Origin: Gammaproteobacteria bacterium
Lineage (GTDB): Bacteria > Pseudomonadota > Gammaproteobacteria > Chromatiales > Chromatiaceae
Length of the DNA: 48,696 nt
Reading direction: 5' to 3'
NCBI GenBank assembly: GCA_024275295.1
Contig: JAJRZI010000086.1
Span: 1-48,696, forward strand
The notes beneath the pieces were generated by a model. The model did not search any database, was not told the origin of the DNA, and saw only the letters and a list, made by a program, of their open reading frames with translations. Position 1 is the stretch's first letter, and each line of letters opens with the position of its first letter. A program made the translations under genes and the position numbers. Positions 1 through 10,899 of the stretch are shown one piece after another.

Positions 1-1
1 G

Positions 2-22
2 AAGGCCAGAAAAGGCCTTTTT
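2..22 (+). terminator. Rho-independent terminator of an upstream plus-strand gene
   Basis: The arms aaggcc (2-7) and ggcctt (14-19) form a 6-bp stem with a 6-nt loop, followed by a short T run (18-22). It would end a plus-strand transcript from left of the window. Confidence 0.5.
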
Positions 23-112
23 AAATGAAAAAATGCCTAAAAACCGGACTTATACGGGCAAATTAAACTGTAATGATTATCAGTAACATCTATATCAATC
101 GATTGGTGAATA

Positions 113-580
113 TTAAAGGTAATTATTCAGAGGTTCCTTAGGCCAAGCACCCATTCCTTGATTGCCACAGAGTACAGATGCCCAAGCAATGCAAGCTCCA
201 GACGGACAGTGGAGGCACTCTTTACCAGCAGCAAGCCTCTTATCACGATACTTTGCGACAATATCTGAAGACAATGTCGCCAGTGAATAACTTCCAAGGC
301 GCTCTGTAATTGGCTTGACACGCATCTTCTCAGCTCGCTGTGTTGAAGGCCGTTTTAAAGGCGTCACCTCAGCAAGATATCTTTCCAGGGCCGCATTGAC
401 AGTTGTCAATTCAGAAGAGGAGCGCCGAATATGGACACCACGAATCATCTCGTCCTCGGTACACCGAGCCCAGTCTTCGGCATCGCGTTTGGTACGAAAT
501 GATTTGGAGATGGTGGGCCAGCCTTTACGGCGGATGACAGCCTTCCAGGCTTTGGATGGCGCTCTTACGATAGTGGCCAT
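113..580 (-). pseudogene. Phage-type tyrosine integrase, truncated and frameshifted
   Basis: This is the N-terminal part of a tyrosine recombinase: an arm-binding-like N-terminus (MATIVRAPSKAW) followed by the start of the core-binding SAM-like domain. The catalytic domain with its R..HxxR..Y residues is absent. I take ATG 580 as the start because GGAGGA lies 7 nt upstream. The frame breaks near 217: the first frame runs to RLAAGK and then turns to nonsense, while another frame continues with the integrase-like SASTVRLELALLGHLY. A second shift near 138 is likely, because PLNN, typical of these enzymes, reappears in the first frame. It lies 89 bp beyond the 3' end of tRNA-Lys and is transcribed in the same direction, the usual placement for an element integrated at a tRNA 3' end. 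It is a remnant that cannot recombine. Confidence 0.75.
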
Positions 581-669
581 AGGTACATCCTCCAGGCAGC
601 TCAGTGTACCTATATTGTACCTGCAGAACAAAATGGGGAGTAGTGATTTTGCTAACTACTTGATTTATA

Positions 670-745
670 TGGTGGGTCGTGCAGGAATCGAACCTGCGAC
701 CAATGGATTAAAAATCCACTGCTCTACCGACTGAGCTAACGACCC
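670..745 (-). tRNA. tRNA-Lys (UUU)
   Basis: The minus strand reads a complete 76-nt cloverleaf. It starts GGGTCGTTAGCTCAG, has anticodon stem GTGGA/TCCAC around the loop TTTTTAA (anticodon TTT), T-arm GGTTCGATTCC, and ends with an encoded CCA. The 7-bp acceptor stem GGGTCGT/ACGACCC is perfect. The 3' end faces a broken integrase gene, so this tRNA was probably the attachment site of a lost element. Confidence 0.97.
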
Positions 746-863
746 ATGTCTTGATATTGCCAGCTGTGGAGCGCTAAGGACTCATGAACAACCAAGCATT
801 TGAAGGACGGCGATAATACAGCAACTTGCCGCTTCTGAAAAGTCAAAATCGAGAAAAAAGAGG

Positions 864-1544
864 TTATTTTCGATAGCGGGTTGGATCCGTCACCCCAGCC
901 TCTTGAAAACCCTGCATGCGAAAGCGACAGGAGTCACACAGGCCACACGCCCTACCCTCATCATCAGCTTGATAGCATGAGACCGTTAGACCATAGTCCA
1001 CCCCCAGGCGAACACCCTGACGGATGATATCTGCCTTGCTCAGTTTGACCAATGGGGTGTGAATCTGAAAAGTACAGCCCCCTACCCCAGCCTTCGTACC
1101 TAGATTGGCCACATTTTCGAAGGCATGAATAAATATTTCCCGACAATCAGGGTAACCTGAGTAATCAACAGCTGTAACACCGATAAAGAGATCCCTGGCG
1201 CCAATAATTTCAGCCCACCCCAATGCGAGTGAGAGGAATATTGTATTCCGGGCAGGTACATAGGTGGTGGGGATACCCTCTGCCAACTTTTCTGGCACAG
1301 ATATTGTGTTATCTGTTAGTGCGGAACCACCCAGTTTATCCAGGCCGACATTGATAATTTTGTGCTCAGTTACGCCAAAAGATTCTGCAACCCAATGGGC
1401 TGCCTTTAGCTCCACCCGGTGACGCTGCCCATAGTCCATACTCAATGCATAGCATTCATAGCCTTGCTCCTGGGCTATGGCCAAGGTTGTGGCCGAATCC
1501 AGTCCGCCTGAAATCAGAATCACGGCCTTGGGTTTTTCACTCAT
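864..1544 (-). CDS. queC: 7-cyano-7-deazaguanine synthase QueC
   Basis: QueC converts 7-carboxy-7-deazaguanine to preQ0 with ATP and ammonia, a step toward queuosine in tRNA. The N-terminal PP-loop SGGLDS is at residues 12-17. The C-terminal zinc-binding cysteines are in the stretch [18 protein letters not shown] (about 189-206). At 226 aa it has the family's usual length. Its start overlaps the end of queE by 4 nt, so the two are probably translationally coupled and together make two consecutive steps of the pathway. The stop is TAA. No clear terminator follows; about 120 bp separate it from tRNA-Lys. Confidence 0.95.
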   Translation of the reverse strand: MSEKPKAVILISGGLDSATTLAIAQEQGYECYALSMDYGQRHRVELKAAHWVAESFGVTEHKIINVGLDKLGGSALTDNTISVPEKLAEGIPTTYVPARNTIFLSLALGWAEIIGARDLFIGVTAVDYSGYPDCREIFIHAFENVANLGTKAGVGGCTFQIHTPLVKLSKADIIRQGVRLGVDYGLTVSCYQADDEGRACGLCDSCRFRMQGFQEAGVTDPTRYRK

Positions 1545-2188
1545 TTTCCTCTCTCATCTCCCCACAGCTGTTTGTGCAGCTGCAATTGGAATCTCACCGG
1601 CAGATGATCCCGTAAGATCCACTCAGCTAATTCTGTCGCATTCTGACGCCCATGGCAGGGTGAAAGCAGAACTTCACAGCGCTCAGCCAGCTTCCACTCC
1701 TCTAGCTGCTCTCTGGCCCAGATGTAGTCCTCCTCACCACAGATCACAAATTTAATCTGGTCATGCATCTGCAGATGGTCAATATTGTCATAGCAGTTGC
1801 TTTCACATTCATCTGAGCCGGGTGTCTTGAGATCAATGACCTTTACAACACGCGGATCTACCCGTGATACATCCAGCATTCCCCCGGTCTCCAGAGAGGT
1901 GTTGTAGCCTGCATCACAAAGAGAGGTCATAAGCGTGAGGCTCTCACCCTGGGCCAATGGCTCTCCACCTGTAACGGTTACATAACGGGGTTGAAATTGG
2001 GCGACTGCCTCAAGGATGGATGCAATGGTCATCTCTTCACCTTGCTCATAGGCAAAGCGGGTATCACAGTAGCTGCATCGCAAGGGGCAGCCAGCAAGTC
2101 GAACAAATGCGGTTGGTATGCCTGTAGTACGAGACTCACCCTGCAGTGAGAAGAAGATCTCAGTAACGCTAAGTGTCAAGGTTACCAC
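1541..2188 (-). CDS. queE: 7-carboxy-7-deazaguanine synthase QueE (radical SAM)
   Basis: This radical SAM enzyme contracts the ring of 6-carboxytetrahydropterin to 7-carboxy-7-deazaguanine, directly upstream of QueC in the pathway. The cluster-binding cysteines are C34, C38 and C41 (CPLRCSYC), followed by the TVTGGEP-type SAM segment. The motif [11 protein letters not shown] near the N-terminus is characteristic. The start is ambiguous: GTG 2188 overlaps the end of the reductase gene by 7 nt, and TTG 2179 in the same frame is also possible. It overlaps queC downstream. The length of 215 aa is normal. Confidence 0.93.
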   Translation of the reverse strand: MVTLTLSVTEIFFSLQGESRTTGIPTAFVRLAGCPLRCSYCDTRFAYEQGEEMTIASILEAVAQFQPRYVTVTGGEPLAQGESLTLMTSLCDAGYNTSLETGGMLDVSRVDPRVVKVIDLKTPGSDECESNCYDNIDHLQMHDQIKFVICGEEDYIWAREQLEEWKLAERCEVLLSPCHGRQNATELAEWILRDHLPVRFQLQLHKQLWGDERGK

Positions 2189-3006
2189 CAGCGCTCTACA
2201 TGCACCTCTCCTGGTTTTTTCCGGGTTTTTTCCTTAAACCCCTCTTTTGCTAACATCTCCAGTGCAGTATCAATCATGCCTGGATTGCCACATAAGAAAA
2301 CATTGGTGTTTTCAGGTGTTGGTTTTATTCCCCACCCTTTAGCCACTACACCACGCGCCCAGACATCCTGCAAATGCCCCGTCTCCCCTGCCCAGGGAAT
2401 AGTCTCTTCAGCAGGGCGACTGATAACGGGAATGTAATCAAAGTTATCCACCAGACGGGCAAGCATGCTTAATTCAAGACGATACCCAAGATCCCAGGAG
2501 TGTCGGGCACCATGAATAATGGTAAATTTCCTGCTCGACTCCTTCTTTAAAAAGGTTCGAATAATGCTCATGTATGGCGCAAGCCCCGTGCCCGTCCCCA
2601 TCAGAGCTAAATTGACATGCTCCGGCGTGTCATCCAGCGTGAACATACCGCTGGTTTTCTTGCCCATGTGAATTCTATCGCCCTCTTTGAGGGCAAACAG
2701 ACGAGGGGTTAAGCTGCCGGAGCGAATCAGCGTGATGTAGAACTCCAGGTAGTGCTTCTGTTTGGAGGATGAAGCAATAGAGTATGCACGTTTAATAAGT
2801 TTGTCAGGAGGAGGAGATTTAATCTCAATCTCCGACATGGGACTGGGAATACGAGATGCCCTACCGGGTAGCCCCAGCACAACAAACTGTCCAGGTTTAT
2901 AGTCAGGCAACTTCCATCCATCCGGCCTGACGCGCAGGATCATAGTCTCTGAATTAACAAAGACCGGGGCACTTACAATCGCATTGAAATCTTTACTGGC
3001 AACCAT
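2182..3006 (-). CDS. fpr: Ferredoxin--NADP+ reductase
   Basis: This is an FAD- and NADP-binding oxidoreductase of the bacterial Fpr family that moves electrons between ferredoxin or flavodoxin and NADP(H). The FAD-binding beta-barrel carries RAYSIASS (about residues 94-101). The NADP domain carries LMGTGTGLAPYMS and the FLCGNPGMI segment. The C-terminus, ending VERWW, has the aromatic tail that stacks on the flavin. At 274 aa it is near the usual 255-275. It is first in the cluster with queE and queC and overlaps queE. In an organism with a ferredoxin-dependent reductive TCA cycle it could connect the ferredoxin and NADPH pools (inference). Confidence 0.9.
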   Translation of the reverse strand: MVASKDFNAIVSAPVFVNSETMILRVRPDGWKLPDYKPGQFVVLGLPGRASRIPSPMSEIEIKSPPPDKLIKRAYSIASSSKQKHYLEFYITLIRSGSLTPRLFALKEGDRIHMGKKTSGMFTLDDTPEHVNLALMGTGTGLAPYMSIIRTFLKKESSRKFTIIHGARHSWDLGYRLELSMLARLVDNFDYIPVISRPAEETIPWAGETGHLQDVWARGVVAKGWGIKPTPENTNVFLCGNPGMIDTALEMLAKEGFKEKTRKKPGEVHVERWW

Positions 3007-3253
3007 TTAAATCCTACGCTCTCAAGCGTCCTTATCTTATACAGAGGATATTTGAAATATCTATGCTTACAATTTCATAGAGGGTTGGTACATTACAAAA
3101 ATGACCTGCAGTATACAAGAAGTAAATGCTGGTCAATTGTCAGAGGAGATGAAGAAAAAGCTTTTTGAAAAATATAATGCCATGAATATCAAACCTCTCA
3201 GCTGCATGCCTCTTTGATCATACATCTGCCACTTGTAGCTAAAGGATAGCATT

Positions 3254-4129
3254 TTATTTGAGTAGCGCCTCTGCCTGGGAGACCTGGTCAGTAGCTTTAT
3301 CAAGTATTTTTAGAGATTTTTGGGGATTCAGATCACCCAGTTCTAATTTAGCAAAACAAGGAATATCAATCATGCAGGGATGCTTATGCATTTCAGCAGT
3401 TCCAACATAGCTATGCAGTTGTGCGACTAATAGCAGGTCACAGATATCAGGTTCTGGTGCCGGGTCACGAGACCAATATTCTGCCTCGGCTGCTGCAAGA
3501 ACCATATCATCAGGAAACCCCCAAGCTTTAAGTATCGCCTCTCCAGTCACGCCACGCAGCAAATCTATGACATGTTCTATTTCATCTTTATCATCAACAA
3601 GCTCAGGATAGCTCTCGATATAGCTGAGTATCGAAACAACACCAACATCATGCATTAAACCCGTTAGCATTGCATGCTCTGGATCAAATTTTTTTGTTAA
3701 GCGAGCAAGTATGAAACATAATGCAGCCACTTCCGCACTGTGATACCACAATTGATGCATGTACTTTTGAGTCAAATAATTTTTTGAGCAGAACAATTCA
3801 CGTAAGGCAAAACTTAATACCAGTTTATGCGTAGCATTAACACCAAGACGAACAATTGCACCAACACATGTTTCGACTGGCTCACGTCCAACATAAAGCA
3901 CCGAATTTGCTGCTTTGATCAATTTTGCAGTGATTGCCACATCTGTCTGAATAATTTTTGCTATGCGCTCTGCATCTGAAATTTCGTCTTCCAGCGCTCG
4001 ACCAATCCTAATCGCAAACTCAGGAAGACTTGGCATGTGCAATCTATCATTTTCAAGATCCTCAAATATTTTTACTGCAAGTGCATGTTCCGATGCCTTT
4101 TTATTATCAGGCACAATAGACACACTCAA
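3254..4129 (-). CDS. HDOD domain signalling protein
   Basis: The HDOD domain spans about residues 25-235: the N-terminal LPEFAIRIGRAL helix region, a central AITAKLIKAANS segment and the degenerate HD region around LMHDVGVV. HDOD proteins are non-enzymatic or poorly understood regulators of signalling and motility. The start used is TTG 4129, a weak choice with no well-placed ribosome site. The codon before the first three in-frame codons is the TAA of the upstream cNMP-binding ORF, and both ORFs are in the same reading frame. They are therefore either two halves of one interrupted gene or a split pair. HDOD modules joined to an N-terminal cNMP-binding domain are known in gammaproteobacteria. 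Confidence 0.85.
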   Translation of the reverse strand: MSVSIVPDNKKASEHALAVKIFEDLENDRLHMPSLPEFAIRIGRALEDEISDAERIAKIIQTDVAITAKLIKAANSVLYVGREPVETCVGAIVRLGVNATHKLVLSFALRELFCSKNYLTQKYMHQLWYHSAEVAALCFILARLTKKFDPEHAMLTGLMHDVGVVSILSYIESYPELVDDKDEIEHVIDLLRGVTGEAILKAWGFPDDMVLAAAEAEYWSRDPAPEPDICDLLLVAQLHSYVGTAEMHKHPCMIDIPCFAKLELGDLNPQKSLKILDKATDQVSQAEALLK

Positions 4130-4138
4130 ACCTTCATC

Positions 4139-4507
4139 TTACTGATCAAGACAACCACCTGATAAATCTCTAAGCATACAGCTATCAACAATAAGACATT
4201 CAATATCAGTTAAAGCCACAACATCATATTTACGTGGAAGTAACTGTGCAATTGGGAAAGCCGCACTTGCTGAGTTTGCAGAAATGGTCGACCCACCACC
4301 ATCCGGTGCGCTTTGCTTTATGACTCCGCTAAGAAGAAAAAAGCTGTGCGCATCAGTTGCTCCATATTTGATTACGCACTCTTTTTTATATGCTGAATAA
4401 ATGTAAATTGATTCAGCAAGCAACTTTTGTTGAGCATCATTAAGATCATTTAGCAGAGGAAATTTTTTTAGGTCATCAATATCTGGATGACGCCCTGTAT
4501 TTTCCAT
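4139..4507 (-). CDS. Cyclic-nucleotide-binding-like domain protein (in frame with the downstream HDOD gene)
   Basis: This 122-aa ORF matches a Crp-type beta-barrel domain: a leading helix (FPLLNDLNDAQQKLLAES), a strand region, and a FPIAQLLPRKYDVVALTD segment where a phosphate-binding cassette would lie. The cassette is degenerate, so ligand binding is doubtful. There is no HTH and no signal peptide. ATG 4507 is preceded by AAGGTG at a suitable distance. It follows ppnN by 19 bp in the same operon. A single TAA (4139-4141) separates it from the HDOD frame, with no frame change, which suggests a nonsense mutation in a CNB-HDOD fusion. A natural two-protein split is the alternative. Confidence 0.7.
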   Translation of the reverse strand: MENTGRHPDIDDLKKFPLLNDLNDAQQKLLAESIYIYSAYKKECVIKYGATDAHSFFLLSGVIKQSAPDGGGSTISANSASAAFPIAQLLPRKYDVVALTDIECLIVDSCMLRDLSGGCLDQ

Positions 4508-4526
4508 GAGCAGGCACCTTGTTCAC

Positions 4527-5891
4527 TTAAATAATACGATAGCAAGGTGTATATTCCTTACCCGGTAGTTTCATTCTGTACTGACTAACAAATGATGCCA
4601 ATAAATCGTCCATTGGCTTCATTATTCCTTTATCTCCACGCATTTCAAAATGGCCATATTGTTCAATAGCACGAATACCGTCATCCTTTACATTGCCTGC
4701 AACAATCCCTGAAAATGCCCGCCTCAGATTAGCAGCTAAAAGATGGCTCTCCTGCTTTTTATGCAGCTCCAGTCCAAGCATGTTTTCATGTGTTGGTGCA
4801 AATGTCTTCTGGAACTCTCTATCTATCTTTAACAACCAGTTAAAATAGTATGCATCACTTGTTTTTCGACGAAATCTACGTACCTCTTTTATCCCATTCA
4901 AAATTTCTCGTGCCGCTGCTGCCGGATCATTAATTATAATTTTATAACGCTTACGGGCTTCATCTCCCAAAGTATCTGAAATAAACTGATCAATGGATTC
5001 GAAGTACTCTTTAGCTCCTTCTGGGCCAGTAAAAACCAAAGGGAACGGCATGTTTTTATTGTCCGGGTGCAAAAGGATACCTAAGATATAGAGTATCTCC
5101 TCTGCAGTGCCTGCACCCCCGGGAAAAACAATAATCCCATGACCCGTACGAACAAATGCCTCAAGACGTTTTTCAATATCTGGCAGAATAACAAGATCAT
5201 TAACGATAGGATTAGGTGATTCTGCAGCAATAATACCTGGCTCTGTAATACCGATATAATGACCATCATTAATACGCTGTTTTGCATGACCAATGGTTGC
5301 ACCTTTCATCGGGCCTTTCATTGCCCCTGGGCCACAGCCTGTACAAACATCAAGCCCTCTAAGCCCCATCTCATGCCCTACTTCTTTTGAATATTCATAT
5401 TCTTTACGAGATATTGAATGCCCTCCCCAACAGACAACAAGATTCGGCTTTATGCGTGGCTTTAAAATATTGGCATTACGTAAAATATGAAAAACGGAGT
5501 TTGTAATGCCATTCTCTGTTTTTAGATCAAAATTTTGGCTATCAACAACCTCATTGCTGGCATATACAACATCCCTCAGCACCGCAAAAAGATGCTCACT
5601 TATGCCTCTAATCATTTTTCCATCAACAAATGCATTTGCGGGCGCATCTTTTACTTCAAGCTTTAAACCACGCGCTTGTTGTATGACACGAATATCAAAT
5701 GTTTTGTATCGCTCCAACAACTCCTTGCCATCATCCAGGCAGTTTCCACAATTTAATACGGCTAAAGAACAATTGCGGAATATTTCATATATTCCACCCT
5801 GACTTGTATCCAAAAGCTTGCTTACTTCAACTTCTGCCAGGATGTCTAAACGGCCATTAGGTGTAATTCGTGCATTTACTACATCATACAT
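4527..5891 (-). CDS. ppnN: Pyrimidine/purine nucleotide 5'-monophosphate nucleosidase PpnN (YgdH family)
   Basis: PpnN cleaves nucleoside monophosphates to the base and ribose 5-phosphate; the E. coli enzyme is controlled by (p)ppGpp. The central LOG/Rossmann domain is clear: CWGGHS (154-159), GCGPGAMKGPMKGA, and the signature PGGAGTAEE (257-265). The N- and C-terminal extensions typical of YgdH are present, and 454 aa matches the family. It lies 12 bp after the PilZ gene and 19 bp before the cNMP-binding ORF, so it sits inside an operon of nucleotide-sensing proteins. Confidence 0.93.
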   Translation of the reverse strand: MYDVVNARITPNGRLDILAEVEVSKLLDTSQGGIYEIFRNCSLAVLNCGNCLDDGKELLERYKTFDIRVIQQARGLKLEVKDAPANAFVDGKMIRGISEHLFAVLRDVVYASNEVVDSQNFDLKTENGITNSVFHILRNANILKPRIKPNLVVCWGGHSISRKEYEYSKEVGHEMGLRGLDVCTGCGPGAMKGPMKGATIGHAKQRINDGHYIGITEPGIIAAESPNPIVNDLVILPDIEKRLEAFVRTGHGIIVFPGGAGTAEEILYILGILLHPDNKNMPFPLVFTGPEGAKEYFESIDQFISDTLGDEARKRYKIIINDPAAAAREILNGIKEVRRFRRKTSDAYYFNWLLKIDREFQKTFAPTHENMLGLELHKKQESHLLAANLRRAFSGIVAGNVKDDGIRAIEQYGHFEMRGDKGIMKPMDDLLASFVSQYRMKLPGKEYTPCYRII

Positions 5892-5903
5892 TTCACATCA
5901 CCC

Positions 5904-6296
5904 TTAATCATTAAAACCATATTCGTCTATTACTTCACGGATAGGGGTTAAAATCTCTGCTGCCTGATCCAGAATCTTAAATCCGGTATCACAGAATGAT
6001 GCGTTAATGTCTTTATCTTCCCATCGACTTTCTGCTTCAAAATATATGGACTTAACTTCACCATCATCACCCTGCCACTGCATTTCCAGATTAAAATGCT
6101 TATTTAGTTCTATCGGCTGATCACTAACCAACATTAATCCTTCAGTTGTTATGTCAACAACATGTCCAAGCAATTCTTTAGTATCCGTATTCCACACACG
6201 AAGGTAATAAATCAGATGTCGGCGCCGGATAGTACGTCTGCCATTAACACCTTGCATCACTTTATCTTCATGCTCAAATGGTTTTCTTGTATACAT
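5904..6296 (-). CDS. PilZ domain protein (putative c-di-GMP receptor)
   Basis: PilZ domains bind cyclic di-GMP through an RxxxR motif and a (D/N)xSxxG motif. Here arginines cluster at residues 20-26 (RRTIRRR), followed by DITTEGL (48-54), where threonine replaces the usual serine. The rest forms the expected beta-barrel strands. The protein is 130 aa with no signal peptide. It is first in the operon PilZ-ppnN-CNB-HDOD. Binding is plausible but not assured, because the second motif is not perfect. Confidence 0.8.
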   Translation of the reverse strand: MYTRKPFEHEDKVMQGVNGRRTIRRRHLIYYLRVWNTDTKELLGHVVDITTEGLMLVSDQPIELNKHFNLEMQWQGDDGEVKSIYFEAESRWEDKDINASFCDTGFKILDQAAEILTPIREVIDEYGFND

Positions 6297-6484
6297 GGGA
6301 ACCCCTTAATAACCTATTTATGTATAAATATACAGGCCTTACAATTCAAACCCTACAGCTTGCAGCAAGCTCTCTTCCTGCTTTTGTTGTTCAATGATTA
6401 CCCCACTATAGATAGCATTTTTCTTTACTGCTTCGTGATAGCATAAAAAAATGCCCTATAGAAATCATACCTGATTTCATACGG

Positions 6485-7113
6485 CTATGGTGTTTCACTC
6501 CATACTCGCATTTTTGTTTTTTTCAACATGTGGCAGCGATTACAATTTTTAAATGTAGCTGCGGGAAATGATACTTTACCGTGGCATTTCCCACAGAATT
6601 TACCCGCAATCACATCACCCATTGTGAAGTTATTAGCTCCTGCCTTTTTCTTGAAAGGTTCTGGATGGCAGCTATCACAGCTTAACCAATAAGTATGCAT
6701 ACCATGTGGAAAGATTACATCAGGTATCTGGGGTATCTTTGTTTGGAAGACCATAAGATTTGCGAAATATCCTTCATATTCATCTTCTTTTGTTCTGTAA
6801 GAAAAGCTCTTGGTCGAATAATGCCTTCTGTGACTGCTTTATTCCAATTAACAAAACCAGCATGATCTTTAGGTAAGAGCTCAAATGCAGTCGGCTCACC
6901 TGCAAAAACATCCAAATTTTTAGATAGACTATAAATATCTATATTGCCAACATATAGTCTCAGCAATGACTCTTGTTCTGCATCACACTCTGTACCCAGA
7001 AAGTTTTTACATATATCAGTTAATCCACCTTTGGGCTCAAACTCCTGCTCTTGTGCAAATGCAGTAGAGGTACACACCAAGATAAACAGCAGAAATAACT
7101 TACTTCTTTGCAT
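6485..7113 (-). pseudogene. Exported triple-haem cytochrome c (c3/c7-like), frameshifted
   Basis: Two overlapping frames make up one protein. The first (6715-7113) starts with a signal peptide (MQRSKLFLLFILVCTSTAFA) and a globular part ending in DHAGFVNWNKAVTEG. The second (6485-6754) carries FPHGMHTYWLSCDSCHP and three CXXCH haem sites (CDSCH, CGKCH, CNRCH). Neither works alone: the first has no haem and the second has no export signal. The shift lies at about 6752-6757, in the sequence ATCTTATGG read on the minus strand. One extra T would restore a single 210-aa reading frame. It is either a real pseudogene or a sequence error. The intact protein would be a periplasmic electron carrier. Confidence 0.7.
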
Positions 7114-7582
7114 AGTAATAGCCCCGAATAACGTGTTGTTTTACATGGGAATTAGTGAGCATACAGAACACAGTCAACCTCATCAAAAACATAGCTTGAC
7201 CATCTAAATTAAAACATACTTAGGAACCATTTAGAAATTACCCCTAGATTAACGCTTAGTCCAGTATTTTCTTAGCAAGAAAAATCACTCTTCTAAATAT
7301 ACAACCCACAAACACTATAGCCTGGCATCACAGCTTATTACAGATTCTGTACATACAGCGCATTATGACAATTCACCTAACATATCAATACCTTCCTGGA
7401 TAAGGTGAACCAGATTCTTTGTTTATGCATAGTCGCACACAGATACAGCGTGCTGCAGATAGCAATTTAAGCAATTTCATCTCAATTAATTGATACATAG
7501 ATTTCAATAGTTAACCCATTCACATTTTTTTATTACCGCTTCGCTAAACTTTTAACATCATAAAAATACCAGGAGGAGGATC
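7114..7582. other. Intergenic region, no gene seen
   Basis: This 469-bp AT-rich stretch separates the minus-strand cytochrome gene from the plus-strand small exported gene. I see no RNA gene, no convincing ORF and no strong repeat. It should hold divergent promoters, but no sequence matches a sigma-70 site well enough to mark. Confidence 0.5.
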
Positions 7583-8029
7583 ATGTTACATTCACACTAC
7601 AGTATGATCATTTTTTTTATACAGTTGTTTTTCTACAGCCAGTTTTCAAATGCAAATAGCATGCTTACAGCCAAAGAGAAACAGAGCAACGAAGCACAAC
7701 AGAACCAACATTATGATTTCATCGTCAATCTACCTTATGTAACAACAACTTAAGTACTTCGGCAGATCAATAATGCTCGGTTAGCTTTGAGTAAGCGTAG
7801 AGCTGCTTTATCAAAAACCGAAAAGGAGAGAAGCTTTAATGCCAAAGATAGTGCAATAAGCCTAATATTGCCTGGAGGACTGCTCTACGCTGCAATCATC
7901 AAGCTACGGCACACTGATGTAAAAAACCGGCTACGTGATGTAACCAAACAACTAAATGAGCTTGATCAGGATCTAATGGAATTCAGATCCTCAAGTATTA
8001 ACAACACTTTATTAGCGACATTACACTGA
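7583..8029 (+). pseudogene. Small exported or membrane protein of unknown function, split by an in-frame TAA
   Basis: ATG 7583 follows an unusually strong ribosome site, AGGAGGAGG (7571-7579). The first 56 codons encode a hydrophobic signal-like segment (IIFFIQLFFYSQFSNA) and a polar part, and end at TAA 7751-7753. The same frame then stays open for 91 more codons to 8029. That part has a basic, coiled-coil-like stretch, a hydrophobic segment (ISLILPGGLLYAAII) and a second charged helix. Rejoined, it would be a protein of about 147 aa with an N-terminal signal or anchor, one membrane segment and flanking helices. I do not recognise the family. Alternatively the 56-aa peptide is the real product and the open frame downstream is chance. 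Confidence 0.4.
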
Positions 8030-8126
8030 CAAGATTTTGCCATTTTAGATCAGGGAAAACGCAGATAGAATCTTCTCGATACATCAGGCTGCGACTATTT
8101 CAATGCGACAACACGCAGACCTCAGA

Positions 8127-8157
8127 ATGCTGATGGCCACTCCCTAGCCATCAGCAT
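8127..8157. terminator. Hairpin between convergent genes
   Basis: There is a perfect 11-bp inverted repeat, ATGCTGATGGC / GCCATCAGCAT, with a 9-nt loop. It lies between the plus-strand small gene (ends 8029) and icd on the minus strand (ends 8179). No U tract follows on either strand, so termination is plausible but not certain. Confidence 0.45.
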
Positions 8158-8178
8158 ATCTTCACTAACTAACCTTGC

Positions 8179-10410
<2,232 letters not shown>

Positions 10411-10515
10411 TCAGTTTAAAGATCTCTATTATTAAAACGGCATGTTCATAAGATGAAAAACGGGAGATGAGTTACCAGCTTTATATAACGATCGGACTTA
10501 GCTATAAACTCATCA

Positions 10516-10761
10516 TCAAATTTGGCAAGAATAGTAAGATAGCGCGCGCATGCAAGGAGTTTCGTTGGGACTCAGGCTCGTCTGCTTTAGAGCAAACTCT
10601 TCAGCATAATCTTTATCAGGAGTAATGGCGGCACATTTGATATCTAAATCCAAAGAGGAGAGGATCAACCACGCTCTAATAAAGCCCCGGATAACGGGAG
10701 TCATCTCATCGTCATTCGATCCGACAACGGAGTTTTTGACCCTGTTTGTTTCCATCGGCAT
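10516..10761 (-). CDS. Hypothetical protein
   Basis: This 81-aa ORF lies between the aclA terminator and icd. Two in-frame ATGs lie at 10761 and 10755; AGAGGA sits at a good distance before the second. I recognise no domain, signal peptide or membrane segment. The stretch MTPVIRGFIRAWLILSSLDLD suggests a helix. It may be a real small gene or a chance frame. Confidence 0.35.
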   Translation of the reverse strand: MPMETNRVKNSVVGSNDDEMTPVIRGFIRAWLILSSLDLDIKCAAITPDKDYAEEFALKQTSLSPNETPCMRALSYYSCQI

Positions 10762-10820
10762 CCTCTGGATTCAGTTGCGGTATTGTCTAATAGACGACTC
10801 AGGACAATCGCATCATACAC

Positions 10821-10858
10821 ATTAAAACGCACCCTCCCCCAGTTAAGGAGAGGGTGCG
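10821..10858 (-). terminator. Rho-independent terminator of aclA
   Basis: On the minus strand, CGCACCCTC pairs with GAGGGTGCG around a short loop (10828-10858), followed by TTTTAAT. It lies 42 bp after the aclA stop and separates the aclA transcript from the small ORF and icd. Confidence 0.7.
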
Positions 10859-10899
10859 AAATAATGAAGGTTTATAGCTGCAATGTAAACCCCTACAGA

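Noticed and set aside
3101-3217. 38-codon plus-strand ORF between fpr and the HDOD gene
   Set aside because: It has no ribosome site at a proper distance, lies in a gap between two minus-strand genes, and has no recognisable feature.
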